A stretch of 32,333 bases of DNA from Ruminiclostridium sp. (GCA_017435425.1 JAFSFC010000063.1:1-32333); one strand, 5' to 3'. Positions 1 to 7,031 are shown, counted from the first letter of the stretch. Numbers and translations are program-made. The notes: generated by a model from the sequence alone, not told the origin.

Positions 1-603
1 ATGACCGTGGTGGGCTTCTCCTGGCTGGCCATGACCTTCCTCATCAACCGCTACGGGGTGGAGGCCTCCGCCGCCAGCGGCATCTGCGCCAAGATCAAGG
101 ACGTGGCCCTCATGTCCACTCTGGCCATGTACTCTGCCGCCACCACCATGGTGGCCCAGTGCATCGGCGCTCAGAAGTTTGACCGGGCCAGCCGGACGGT
201 CCATGTGGCTATGCGGATCTCCCTGGCCATGGCGGCGGTCATCATCCTGCTTATCGAGATCTTCGCCCCCCAGCTCCTGGGGATCTTCAACCCCGACGCC
301 CAGACCATGGAGATCGCCATCCGGAACCTGCGCATCGAGATCATCGGCCAGATCTTCTACGCCAGCTTCATGGTGTACAATGCCCTGCCCACCGGTGCGG
401 GCCATCCCCTCTTTGCCCTGTTCTCCAGCCTGCTGAACACCATTGTGGTCCGTGTGGTCCTGGCCCTGATCCTGAACCACACCATGGGCCTGGTGGGCAT
501 CTTCTGGGCCTGCGCCATTGCCCCCGCCTCCTCCGTCCCCCTGGGCTACATCTACGAACGCACAGGCGTTTGGAGAAAGTCTATCGTGGAGAAGAAAAGC
601 TGA
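1..603 (+). CDS. MATE family efflux transporter, C-terminal part (5' end outside window)
   Basis: The frame is open from base 1 and encodes about 200 residues of hydrophobic helices with short loops, ending RRSIVEKK-like in a basic tail. Features typical of the second half of MATE (MOP superfamily) Na+/H+-drug antiporters are the segment ASAASGICAKIKD, the helix-breaking GAQKFDRA loop after it, and the late ALPTGAGHP segment. Full MATE proteins have about 450 residues and 12 helices, so roughly half is missing upstream; the ATG at base 1 is probably internal. It would export cationic or amphipathic compounds across the cytoplasmic membrane. A strong terminator follows directly. The family call is firm, the substrate unknown. 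Confidence 0.85.
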   Translation: MTVVGFSWLAMTFLINRYGVEASAASGICAKIKDVALMSTLAMYSAATTMVAQCIGAQKFDRASRTVHVAMRISLAMAAVIILLIEIFAPQLLGIFNPDAQTMEIAIRNLRIEIIGQIFYASFMVYNALPTGAGHPLFALFSSLLNTIVVRVVLALILNHTMGLVGIFWACAIAPASSVPLGYIYERTGVWRKSIVEKKS

Positions 604-613
604 ATTGATATCA

Positions 614-646
614 AACACCCGCTCCGTTGCCGGAGCGGGTGTTTTT
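614..646 (+). terminator. Rho-independent terminator after MATE gene
   Basis: A perfect 13-bp stem (AACACCCGCTCCG with its complement) with a TTGC loop is followed by a run of T. It lies 10 bases past the MATE stop codon. Confidence 0.9.
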
Positions 647-670
647 TGCAATGGAGAAGGCTGCGTTTCC

Positions 671-711
671 CTAAAAAATAAACGTGCTGGTACGACAGTA
701 CCAGCACGTTT
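671..711 (-). terminator. Rho-independent terminator of the NSS transporter gene
   Basis: A 14-bp perfect stem (AAACGTGCTGGTAC and its complement, 4-base loop) lies about 10 bases past the minus-strand stop codon. On the minus strand it is followed by a T-rich tract. The plus-strand side also has a short T run, so it may work both ways. Confidence 0.88.
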
Positions 712-720
712 GTTTTTGTC

Positions 721-2160
721 TTACAGGAAGAAGGCCTGGATCTGGGTGTAGAGCACCAGGATCATGACCAGGGGGATCAGGAAGCGGAAGGCGAACTTGA
801 AGTAGCCGGCACCCTTGAAGGCGTTGCCGCTCTCTTCGCACTCTTCCTTCACCAGGTTGGGGAACTTCCAGCCCAGCAGCAGGGACATGAACAGTGCGCC
901 CAGGGGCATCAGCACGCCCTCGGTGATCATGTCATACAGGTCCAGCCAGCAGTCGTTCCACATGGCGAAGCCGGGGCTGTCGGGGGTCAGGCCCAGCAGC
1001 TCGTAGGGAGCGGGGATGGCTGCGCCGCCGGAGCCCAGAGCGTCCATAGCAGCGGGCAGACCAACCACGAAGATGCAGACAGCAAAGATCAGGGAGATCT
1101 TCTTGCGGCTGGGATCCTTGCCCTTGGCGATGCGCTTGTCCACGATGCCGGAGGTCAGAACTTCCAGCAGAGCGATGGAGGAGGTGATGGCTGCGATGAA
1201 GACCAGGAAGTAGAACAGGAAGCCAACCACGTTGCCAGCCATGCCGCCCATGCCATCGATGAAGACGTTCTGCATGGAGGCGAACAGCAGGCCGGGGCCA
1301 GCGCCGTAGTCCACGCCGAAGGCTGCGCAGGCGGGCATGATCATCATGCCGGCGAACAGAGCGAACAGGGTGTCAGAGAAGGGGACGATGACGGCGTTTC
1401 TCTGAATGCTCTTTTCCTTGCTCAGGTAGGAGCCGAAGGTGATGTTGATGCCCATGGCCAGGGACAGGGAGAAGAACATCTGGCCGGAGGCCACCTTCAG
1501 GACGTTAAAGAAGCTGTTGAAGTCAGAGAACTGGGAGAAGTCGGGCTTGAACATGAACTTGTAGCCCTCGATGGCGCCGGGCTGGAAGGCAACGAAGATG
1601 ATGATGCCGATCAGAATGACGCCCAGTGCAGGCATAGCCACCTTGCTGAACTTCTCGATGCCGCCCTGGACGCCGCCCATGACGATGGCCATGGTGATGA
1701 GCATAGCCAGAGCCAGGAACAGGACCATGGACTTGGTGTCATACAGCAGGAAGCCAAAGAAGCCGGAACCCTGACCGGCGAAGCCGTCCATACCGAAGAT
1801 CTGGACCAGGAAGCCCACGCAGTAACGCAGGGTCATACCAGCCAGAACGGCGTAGAAGGACAGGATCAGGAAGGGGCAGAAGGCTGCCATCCAACCCAGG
1901 ACCTTGTACTTTTCGCCCAGCTTGGCGTAAGCGCCGACACCGGTGCCGGTCTTACGGCCCAGAGCGAACTCGCCCATCATCAGAGCGATACCGACAGTGA
2001 CCACCAGGATCAGGTAGACCACCAGGAAGGCGAAGCCGCCGGTGGAGCCCATCTTGTAGGGGAAGCCCCAGAGGTTACCCAGGCCGATGGCCGAGCCGAT
2101 GGAGGCCATGAGGAAGCCGAAGGTGCTGCCCCACTGACCACGCTGTTTGATTTCATTCAT
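721..2160 (-). CDS. Sodium-dependent transporter, neurotransmitter:sodium symporter (NSS/SNF) family
   Basis: This 479-residue polytopic membrane protein has about 11-12 helices and the family length. The N-terminal WGSTFGFLMASIGSAIGLGN segment, then LWGFPY, is the helix-1 signature of LeuT/MhsT-type symporters; its unwound glycine-rich part binds Na+ and the amino group of the substrate. ALMMGEFALGRKTG fits helix 2. Bacterial members usually import amino acids with Na+. The ATG start has AAAGGAGAG upstream. It is monocistronic, with its own promoter and terminator, and diverges from truA. Substrate cannot be read from the sequence; a tryptophan, tyrosine or branched-chain amino acid importer is only a guess. 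Confidence 0.93.
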   Translation of the reverse strand: MNEIKQRGQWGSTFGFLMASIGSAIGLGNLWGFPYKMGSTGGFAFLVVYLILVVTVGIALMMGEFALGRKTGTGVGAYAKLGEKYKVLGWMAAFCPFLILSFYAVLAGMTLRYCVGFLVQIFGMDGFAGQGSGFFGFLLYDTKSMVLFLALAMLITMAIVMGGVQGGIEKFSKVAMPALGVILIGIIIFVAFQPGAIEGYKFMFKPDFSQFSDFNSFFNVLKVASGQMFFSLSLAMGINITFGSYLSKEKSIQRNAVIVPFSDTLFALFAGMMIMPACAAFGVDYGAGPGLLFASMQNVFIDGMGGMAGNVVGFLFYFLVFIAAITSSIALLEVLTSGIVDKRIAKGKDPSRKKISLIFAVCIFVVGLPAAMDALGSGGAAIPAPYELLGLTPDSPGFAMWNDCWLDLYDMITEGVLMPLGALFMSLLLGWKFPNLVKEECEESGNAFKGAGYFKFAFRFLIPLVMILVLYTQIQAFFL

Positions 2161-2192
2161 TGTGTCTCTTTCTCTCCTTTGTAGGAAAATAG

Positions 2193-2213
2193 CTGCCCCC
2201 GGAAAGAGGGGGC
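2193..2213 (-). promoter_or_regulatory. GC-rich hairpin in the NSS mRNA leader
   Basis: On the minus strand TGCCCCC pairs with GGGGGCA around a 6-base loop, about 20 bases upstream of the ribosome-binding site of the NSS gene. It has no real U-tract. It could modulate translation, but this is inference. Confidence 0.4.
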
Positions 2214-2247
2214 AAAAGGGCGCAGTACGCCCATGAACAATGGTACT

Positions 2248-2276
2248 ACTTTACACCAAAACGTCGAAGATTGCAA
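2248..2276 (-). promoter_or_regulatory. Promoter of the NSS transporter gene
   Basis: On the minus strand TTGCAA (-35, 2271-2276) is followed after 17 bp by TAAAGT (-10, 2248-2253). This gives a leader of about 80 nt. Confidence 0.6.
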
Positions 2277-2312
2277 GATGTTGTTTCAACACTTTGGGGA
2301 AAAAGAAAAAAT

Positions 2313-2335
2313 CCTTGCAAAACAAGGTTTTTTTT
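2313..2335. terminator. Short terminator-like hairpin between the divergent NSS and truA genes
   Basis: CCTTG, a 5-base loop, CAAGG and then eight T on the plus strand; on the minus strand the same stem is also followed by a T-rich tract. It lies upstream of both divergent promoters, so it would stop read-through rather than end a known gene. The stem is only 5 bp. Confidence 0.4.
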
Positions 2336-2401
2336 ATATTTGATAGAGATAAAGTGTGTCAACAAATGGCATAAGTTGACACAATGACAATGGTGAGGGG
2401 C

Positions 2402-2430
2402 TTGCGGTCCCCTCCGGGATGCCGTATAAT
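2402..2430 (+). promoter_or_regulatory. Promoter of truA
   Basis: TTGCGG (2402-2407), a 17-bp spacer, then a perfect TATAAT (2425-2430). The predicted transcript starts about 25 bases before the truA start codon, which excludes the in-frame ATG at 2384 as the start. Confidence 0.7.
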
Positions 2431-2461
2431 GAGGAAAACAGAAGGAAAGGGAGGGGGCACC

Positions 2462-3199
2462 ATGGCCAACTACCGACTGACCCTCTGCTACGACGGCACC
2501 CGCTGGAAGGGCTGGCAGAAGCAGGGGAACACCGACAACACCATACAGGGGAAGCTGGAGACCCTCCTCTCCCGGCTGCTGGACCAGCCGGTGGAGGTGA
2601 ACGGCTCCGGTCGGACCGATGCAGGCACCCACGCCAGGGGCCAGGTGGCCTCCTTCCGTGCCAAGACGGACCTGACCACGGAGGAGATCCTGTCCGGTCT
2701 GCGTCAATATCTCCCGGCGGACATCGGAGCCGTCAGCCTGGAGGAGGCGGAGCCCCGGTTCCACGCCCGGCTGTCCTGCACGGGAAAGACCTACGTCTAC
2801 CGCATCTGGCGCAGTGAGGCCCCCAATGTGTTCCAGCGGAACTATCTCTACTTCTGCCCCGGCCAGCTGGACGTGGAGGCCATGAGACGGGCGGCGGCGG
2901 AGCTCTGCGGCACCCATGACTACCGGGCCTTCTGCTCCCTGAAGAAGTTCAAGAAGTCCACGGTGCGGACGGTGACCTCCATCGTGATCGACGACCTGGG
3001 GCCGGAGCTGCGGCTGTCCTTCACCGGGGACGGCTTCCTATATAATATGGTGCGCATCCTGGCGGGGACCCTTCTGGCAGTGGGCCGGGGGGAGTTGGCC
3101 CCGGAGGACATGGCGGAGATCATCGCCAGCCAGGACCGCACCCGGGCGGGGGAGACCCTCCCCGCCTGCGGGCTGTGTTTGGAAGAAGTGTATTATTGA
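2462..3199 (+). CDS. truA: tRNA pseudouridine(38-40) synthase TruA
   Basis: The 245-residue protein has the usual TruA length. TruA isomerises uridines 38, 39 and 40 in the anticodon stem-loop of many tRNAs. The motif GSGRTDAGTHARGQV (residues 48-62) contains the catalytic aspartate D53; LSCTGKTYVYRIW and the C-terminal DGFLYNMVRILAGTLL are further family blocks. The start is the ATG at 2462 behind AAGGAAAGGGAGGGG; an upstream in-frame ATG lies before the promoter. It appears monocistronic. A palindromic repeat element directly follows the stop codon. Confidence 0.96.
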   Translation: MANYRLTLCYDGTRWKGWQKQGNTDNTIQGKLETLLSRLLDQPVEVNGSGRTDAGTHARGQVASFRAKTDLTTEEILSGLRQYLPADIGAVSLEEAEPRFHARLSCTGKTYVYRIWRSEAPNVFQRNYLYFCPGQLDVEAMRRAAAELCGTHDYRAFCSLKKFKKSTVRTVTSIVIDDLGPELRLSFTGDGFLYNMVRILAGTLLAVGRGELAPEDMAEIIASQDRTRAGETLPACGLCLEEVYY

Positions 3200-3209
3200 T
3201 GCCCCCTTG

Positions 3210-3344
3210 AAAGCCTCCCCTGTGTAAGGGGAGGTGGCTTCGGCGGAGCCGAAGTCGGAGGGGTTGTAGCCTGCCGATACGCTACAATCCCTCAGTCTTT
3301 TGCCTTCGGCAAAATCCAGCTCCCTTTGCACAAGGGAGCCTTTT
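3210..3344. repeat. Palindromic intergenic repeat element (about 135 bp) after truA
   Basis: The two ends are inverted relatives: AAAGCCTCCCC at the left, and GGGAGCCTTTT at the right. The centre is a near-perfect 13-bp inverted repeat, GAGGGGTTGTAGC against GCTACAATCCCTC. Smaller hairpins are nested within it: CTTCGGC/GCCGAAG, TTTTGCC/GGCAAAA and AGCTCCCTT/AAGGGAGC. From general knowledge, very similar CCTCAGTC...AGCTCCC elements are scattered in Oscillospiraceae genomes. Here it is a single copy, so the repeat status is partly recalled. It has no coding potential. Confidence 0.6.
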
Positions 3345-3372
3345 AGGGAAACTGCCACGATCATTGTGCGCA

Positions 3373-3400
3373 AAAACGCCTCCCGGGTGGGAGGCGTTTT
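3373..3400. terminator. Terminator between convergent truA and the DMT exporter gene
   Basis: AAAACGCCTCCC pairs with GGGAGGCGTTTT around a 4-base loop, 2 bases beyond the minus-strand stop codon at 3402. A T-run is present on both strands, so it probably ends both transcripts. Confidence 0.85.
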
Positions 3401-3401
3401 G

Positions 3402-4319
3402 TTATGTCGTGGTTTCTGTTTTCTCCTCATCCTTCATCAAGGTCTCCGCTGCCACGCAGGCCAGCAGGATGCCCGCACCCAGGAGACCGGCAAAATTCAG
3501 CCGTTCCCCTAAGATCAGGAAAGAGAAGAAGGCGGTCATCACGGGACCGGTACACTGGAGGAGGGCCACCATCCGGGAGGAGATGGACTGGAGGGCGGCG
3601 TTCTGGAGGAGGTAACCGGCCACGGTGCACAGGATGGCCAGGTAGACGATGATGATCCACTCGGTGGTCCCGGCGATCTCCAGGTGGATGCCGCCTTCCA
3701 GCAGGAAGGCGGCTGCGGTGCAGAGGATCACCGACATGGCGGTCTGGACGGTGGTGAGGGTCACGGGGTCCACCTTGTCCAGGGCCTTTTCGCCAAAGAT
3801 CAGGGAGCCTGCCATCAGCAGGGCGGAGGCCAGACCGGCCACCTCACCCAGGCCGAAGCCGTTCATGCCGCCCCGTCCGCACAGGAGGTACAGACCAACC
3901 ACCACGAAGATGAGGACGGGGATGTGCTTGGGGCTGAACTTCTTCCGGTAGATCACCAGGGCCAGCAGAGGGGTCATGACGGTGGACAGGGACCGCAGGA
4001 AGGCGGTGGCCGTGGCCGTGGTCAGGACGATGGCGATGTTGGTGGCAATGTAGGCGCAGGAGATGCACAGGCTGGGCAGCAGCCAGTCCTTCACCGAGCA
4101 GGCCCTCAGACCCCGCCAGATCCGCTTGCCGAAGAGAACCACCAGGAAGAGTAGGGCGATGGTATACCGGGCGGACAGGAGGGAGTAGAGGGGGACCGTC
4201 TCATAGGCGGCCTTGGAGATGGGGTCTCCGAAGCCGTAGAGGGTGCTCTGCAGGAGAATAAAGGCGATGGGCAGCCAGCGGAGGCTGGGCTTCTGGGCAG
4301 TGGCATTCAACAACAACAC
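3402..4319 (-). CDS. DMT superfamily (EamA) transporter, probable non-ATG start
   Basis: This is a drug/metabolite transporter with ten predicted helices in two EamA repeats of about 140 residues each. Family features are the DPISKAAYE loop early on, TATATAFLRSLSTVMTPLLA closing the first repeat, and the TGPVMTAFFSFLILGERLN segment near the end (conserved P and late ExL). EamA proteins export metabolites or amino acids; the substrate is unknown. The ATG at 4394 lies upstream of a consensus promoter (4351-4379) and cannot be in that mRNA. The likely start is the GTG at 4319 or one of the following TTG codons (4316, 4313, 4310); GGGAAGG lies just upstream and best fits TTG 4316. The protein is then about 305 residues. 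Confidence 0.85.
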   Translation of the reverse strand: MLLLNATAQKPSLRWLPIAFILLQSTLYGFGDPISKAAYETVPLYSLLSARYTIALLFLVVLFGKRIWRGLRACSVKDWLLPSLCISCAYIATNIAIVLTTATATAFLRSLSTVMTPLLALVIYRKKFSPKHIPVLIFVVVGLYLLCGRGGMNGFGLGEVAGLASALLMAGSLIFGEKALDKVDPVTLTTVQTAMSVILCTAAAFLLEGGIHLEIAGTTEWIIIVYLAILCTVAGYLLQNAALQSISSRMVALLQCTGPVMTAFFSFLILGERLNFAGLLGAGILLACVAAETLMKDEEKTETTT

Positions 4320-4350
4320 GACCTTCCCAATAAAATCATAGTAAGAACAG

Positions 4351-4379
4351 ATTATACAGCCTTTGACAGGAAATGACAA
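4351..4379 (-). promoter_or_regulatory. Promoter of the DMT exporter gene
   Basis: On the minus strand TTGTCA (4374-4379), a 17-bp spacer, and a perfect TATAAT (4351-4356). It starts immediately after the terminator of the upstream XRE gene and decides the start codon of the DMT gene. Confidence 0.8.
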
Positions 4380-4380
4380 G

Positions 4381-4411
4381 AAGAACCGCCGCAATATTTG
4401 CGGCGGTTCTT
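4381..4411 (-). terminator. Terminator of the small XRE regulator gene
   Basis: AAGAACCGCCGCAA pairs with its complement around a 4-base loop, 8 bases past the stop codon. The following minus-strand tract is T-rich but interrupted (TTCTTGTCATTT), so termination may be incomplete. Confidence 0.7.
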
Positions 4412-4418
4412 GGCGTTC

Positions 4419-4631
4419 TTAGGGCGTTTCTTCGGGAATGTATTCCAGGATGTCCTCAATGCGGCAGTGGAGGGCGGCACAGATCTTCCCCAGGGCATCC
4501 ATGGAAACCGTTTCGTCCTTACCCATGTTAGCAAGTGTCTTGGAGTTGATATGGGCCAGGGCCAGCAGGTCGGTCCGCTTCATTTTGTTGTCGATCAGGA
4601 GCTTCCAGAGCCTGTTGTATGACCAAGCCAT
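4419..4631 (-). CDS. Small XRE-family (Cro/C1-type) helix-turn-helix regulator
   Basis: The 70-residue protein is essentially one helix-turn-helix domain. After SYNRLWKLLIDNKMKRTDL comes the HTH pair (LLALAHINSKTLANMGKDE), then VSMDALGKICAALHCRIEDILEY, matching the HTH_26 type of stand-alone XRE regulators, common in mobile and accessory DNA of Clostridia. The start is the ATG at 4631 with GAGG 7 bases upstream, rather than the TTG at 4646. It diverges from the DUF6809 gene. A perfect inverted repeat at 4646-4669 just upstream is a candidate operator for autoregulation. Confidence 0.85.
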   Translation of the reverse strand: MAWSYNRLWKLLIDNKMKRTDLLALAHINSKTLANMGKDETVSMDALGKICAALHCRIEDILEYIPEETP

Positions 4632-4645
4632 CCTCTCACCTCGCA

Positions 4646-4669
4646 AAATATTCCTTTTTGGGAATATTT
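4646..4669. promoter_or_regulatory. Inverted repeat, candidate operator of the XRE regulator
   Basis: AAATATTCC, a 6-base T-rich spacer, then GGAATATTT: 9-bp perfect arms. It lies between the XRE start codon and the -35 box of the divergent promoter at 4674, where a dimeric repressor would control both genes. That the neighbouring regulator binds here is inference. Confidence 0.55.
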
Positions 4670-4673
4670 ATAG

Positions 4674-4702
4674 TTGACTTTGGAAATATCGTGTGGTACA
4701 GT
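4674..4702 (+). promoter_or_regulatory. Promoter of the DUF6809 gene
   Basis: TTGACT (4674-4679), a 17-bp spacer ending in TGG (extended -10), then TACAGT (4697-4702). The leader is about 95 nt and holds a hairpin around 4755-4785 just before the ribosome-binding site. Confidence 0.5.
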
Positions 4703-4806
4703 ATAGGAAAGAAAACCGAAGAATTGGTTTAGCACACACGATATAGAATCAGTATACCCTTTTTTTGCCTCCATGGCAAGAAAAGGTTTGCAAGGAGGAC
4801 TGTTCC

Positions 4807-5100
4807 ATGTACAGACGCCCCGAATTTCTGAAAGCGCTGTTTGACGGCAATATCGATCCTCAGGCCCGCCAGTGGGAGGGAAGTCCCCTCAAACCCCTGA
4901 GCCAGAAGTTGGCGGATACAGAGAAAGCCCTGCTGGATGCCCTGTCCCCGGAGCAGAAAGCCCTGTTTGAACAGTATCAGCAGGCCGAATGGAATCTTGA
5001 CATGGAGAATGAGTACGAGTCCTTCCGGGTGGGGTTCCGCTTGGGAGCCCATTGCATCTACGAGGTCTTTGGCCTGGATATGAACCTGTATTACCGATAA
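4807..5100 (+). CDS. DUF6809 family protein, function unknown
   Basis: This is a 97-residue soluble, mostly helical acidic protein. The pattern of an N-terminal LFDGNIDP, a middle EKALLDALSPEQKALFEQY helix pair, and a C-terminal ESFRVGFRLGAH matches small Clostridial proteins of the DUF6809 type. No enzyme motif or membrane segment is visible. The start is the ATG at 4807 behind AAGGAGGA. Such genes often sit beside small XRE regulators, as here across a shared control region. No function can be assigned. Confidence 0.75.
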   Translation: MYRRPEFLKALFDGNIDPQARQWEGSPLKPLSQKLADTEKALLDALSPEQKALFEQYQQAEWNLDMENEYESFRVGFRLGAHCIYEVFGLDMNLYYR

Positions 5101-5106
5101 ACACAG

Positions 5107-5145
5107 CCCCCGCCTGTCCCATTGGGACTGGGCGGGGGTTATCTT
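5107..5145 (+). terminator. Terminator after the DUF6809 gene
   Basis: CCCCCGCC pairs with GGCGGGGG, extended inward by GTCCCA/TGGGAC, followed by a T-rich tract. It overlaps the end of the convergent AI-2E-type gene and may serve both. Confidence 0.8.
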
Positions 5146-6277
5146 ATTTTGTATGGAGCCCTTTCTGTTCCAGCCGGTGGTTCACAAACTCCCGGAAGAG
5201 GGTGTACAGCACCGAGCACACGGGGACACTGAGAAGCATGCCCACCAGGCCGAAGGCGTTGCCGCCCACGGTAACGGCAGCCAGGACCCAGATCCCCGGC
5301 AGGCCCACGGACTTGCCCACCACCCGGGGGTAGATGAGGTTACCCTCCAGCTGCTGGAGGATGATGAGGAAGATGAGGAACCACAGGGCCTTCCTGGGGG
5401 CCACCAGCAGGATGAGGAAGGCACCCACGATGGCACCGATGATGGCGCCGAAGATGGGGATGAGGGCACAGAAACCGATGAGGACGGAGACCACAGCGGC
5501 ATAGGGGATGCGCAGGAGGGTCATGCCCAGGAAGCACAGGGAGCCCAGGATGACCGCCTCGGTGAGCTGGCCGGTGACGAAGTTGGCAAAGGTCTTGTTG
5601 GTGAGGGTGGCTACCTCCAACGTCTTGTTGGCCCAGCGCTGGGGCAGAAGAGCGGTGACCACCTTCCGGCCCTGGCCCATGAGGGTTTCTTTTTGGGCCA
5701 GGACGTACAGGGAGAAGACGAGGGCCAGCACGAAGTTCACCACCACGGACACGATGGAGGTGGTGACGCCCACGGTGGTGTCCACCAGGGCCTGGCCGTA
5801 GTTGGTGAAGAAATTCAGTACGGTGGAGTAGATCTTTTCCAGATCCAGGTCCAGGGTGGGCATCACAATGTTGTGCTGGGCCAGCAGTTCGGCGAGGGAG
5901 AAGTACAGGGCTTCCAGATGCCGGACATACTGGGGCAGCTGGCTGGCCAGGTTGGCGAAGCTCTCACCCAGGGCGGGGACCACGATGAAGAACAGGGCGA
6001 AGATGATGCCTGCCACGATGACCAGGCTGGCCACCAGACAGACCGGCCGTTTGCCCTTGGGCGTCTTGATGTGCTTATCCCACTGGCCTTCCAGCAGCCG
6101 CAGGGGGACATTTACGATGAAGGCGATGGCAAAGCCCAGCACAAAGGGGGAGACCAGGGAGAACGCCCCGGAGAAGATGGCACCCACCTGGCTGGGGTGG
6201 AGCAGGGCCCAGTAGAGGAGGAGGGCAAAGGTGATGATGCCCAAAATGCGTTTGGTGGGGAAGTTATCTTGATTCAT
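5144..6277 (-). CDS. AI-2E family transporter (PerM/YdbI-type membrane protein)
   Basis: The 377-residue protein has about eight predicted helices: two near the N-terminus, a hydrophilic segment around residues 110-160, then a dense C-terminal set. AI-2E family hallmarks are the FANFVTGQLTEAVILGSLCF segment, the GxxxxIPxxG-like block (LIPIFGAIIGAIVGAFLIL) and LQQLEGNLIYPRVVGKSVGL near the end. Members have been linked to autoinducer-2 export, Na+/H+ exchange or stress; the role here is open. It has its own promoter. The ATG at 6277 has AAGGAAC upstream. Confidence 0.92.
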   Translation of the reverse strand: MNQDNFPTKRILGIITFALLLYWALLHPSQVGAIFSGAFSLVSPFVLGFAIAFIVNVPLRLLEGQWDKHIKTPKGKRPVCLVASLVIVAGIIFALFFIVVPALGESFANLASQLPQYVRHLEALYFSLAELLAQHNIVMPTLDLDLEKIYSTVLNFFTNYGQALVDTTVGVTTSIVSVVVNFVLALVFSLYVLAQKETLMGQGRKVVTALLPQRWANKTLEVATLTNKTFANFVTGQLTEAVILGSLCFLGMTLLRIPYAAVVSVLIGFCALIPIFGAIIGAIVGAFLILLVAPRKALWFLIFLIILQQLEGNLIYPRVVGKSVGLPGIWVLAAVTVGGNAFGLVGMLLSVPVCSVLYTLFREFVNHRLEQKGLHTK

Positions 6278-6307
6278 AGGAACCGTTCCTTTTCAGATGA
6301 TGGGAAA

Positions 6308-6336
6308 AGTATAGGGCATTCGTGGGGGGAAAGCAA
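6308..6336 (-). promoter_or_regulatory. Promoter of the AI-2E family gene
   Basis: Minus strand: TTGCTT (6331-6336), 17 bp, TATACT (6308-6313). Confidence 0.6.
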
Positions 6337-6360
6337 GGAACAATTTGTAAAGAGTGTGAG

Positions 6361-6393
6361 AAAACAAAACGTCCGAAGCCTTAGGCTTCGGAC
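6361..6393 (-). terminator. Terminator after fic, near-identical to the tRNA-Leu terminator
   Basis: GTCCGAAGCC pairs with GGCTTCGGAC around a 3-base loop, followed on the minus strand by GTTTTGTTTTC. The hairpin and the bases up to the fic stop codon differ at only one loop base from the terminator region of the tRNA-Leu at 7137-7224. Confidence 0.85.
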
Positions 6394-6401
6394 TTTGGTG
6401 C
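6371..6401. repeat. Left 31-bp direct repeat flanking fic (tRNA-Leu 3' end plus terminator)
   Basis: This segment matches 7112-7142 at 30 of 31 positions in the same orientation; the mismatch is in the hairpin loop. It includes, on the minus strand, GCACCA, the last six bases of tRNA-Leu. The fic gene lies exactly between the two repeats. Confidence 0.75.
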
Positions 6402-7006
6402 TACAGGGTTTCGGATGGAAAGGTCACATAGCCCTCGTAATAGTAGCTGTGGTCGATGCCCTTCATAAAGAGTTCCCGGCTGTCTGTTTCATCGGTGAGG
6501 GCCTGCCGGAGCACGTGCTTGATCTCAATGTCCCGGATGGGGCTGCGCTCCATGGCCAGGAGGTAGTCCTCCTTGTCCACCCGGCTCCAGTCCACCACCT
6601 GGCCCAGCTGGGCTTTCAGCAGATGATCCAGCCAGATGCGGGCGCTTCTGCCGTTTCCCTCCCGGAAGGGGTGGGCCACGTTCATTTCCACGTATTTTTC
6701 GATGATCTCCTCGTAGGTAGACTGGGGCATGGCGTCGATGTGGTCCAGGGCGGCGTTCAGATACATGACCGGGGCGAAGCGGAAGTTTCCCTTGGCCAGG
6801 TTGACGGTGCGGATCTCCCCGGCGAACGGGTAAATGTCACCAAACAGCTGTTTGTGGATGGCTGCCAGGGAGGAGAAGGTCCCCGGTTTCAAGGTGTTCA
6901 GCATGCCGGACTCAAAGAGTTCCACAGCCTTTTTCTTGCTGATGCGCTCTTCCTCCCGGGCCAGGTCTGCGGAGCTGGTCAAACCGAGCTTGTTTTCCAG
7001 TGCCAT
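6401..7006 (-). CDS. Fic/DOC family adenylyltransferase, class III (C-terminal inhibitory motif)
   Basis: Fic enzymes transfer AMP from ATP to a protein hydroxyl. The catalytic loop HPFREGNGRSAR (residues 112-123) is complete: H112, F114, G117-N-G-R120 and R123. The flap strand VNLAKGNFRFAP precedes it. At the C-terminus S187-YYY-E191-G192 matches the class III inhibitory motif [S/T]xxxE[G/N], in which the glutamate blocks productive ATP binding. Length (201) and arrangement resemble Neisseria NmFic, which modifies GyrB; the target here is unknown. Because inhibition is built in, a separate antitoxin is not expected, and none is adjacent. The start is ATG 7006 behind AGGAGG. The stop codon abuts a copy of the tRNA-Leu 3' end plus terminator. 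Confidence 0.93.
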   Translation of the reverse strand: MALENKLGLTSSADLAREEERISKKKAVELFESGMLNTLKPGTFSSLAAIHKQLFGDIYPFAGEIRTVNLAKGNFRFAPVMYLNAALDHIDAMPQSTYEEIIEKYVEMNVAHPFREGNGRSARIWLDHLLKAQLGQVVDWSRVDKEDYLLAMERSPIRDIEIKHVLRQALTDETDSRELFMKGIDHSYYYEGYVTFPSETL

Positions 7007-7031
7007 GGGGAACCTCCTCTCATTTCCAGGT

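Noticed and set aside
2376..2381. Perfect TTGACA upstream of truA as -35 box.
   Set aside because: No -10 box follows at 16-18 bp; the TATAAT at 2425 pairs better with TTGCGG at 2402.
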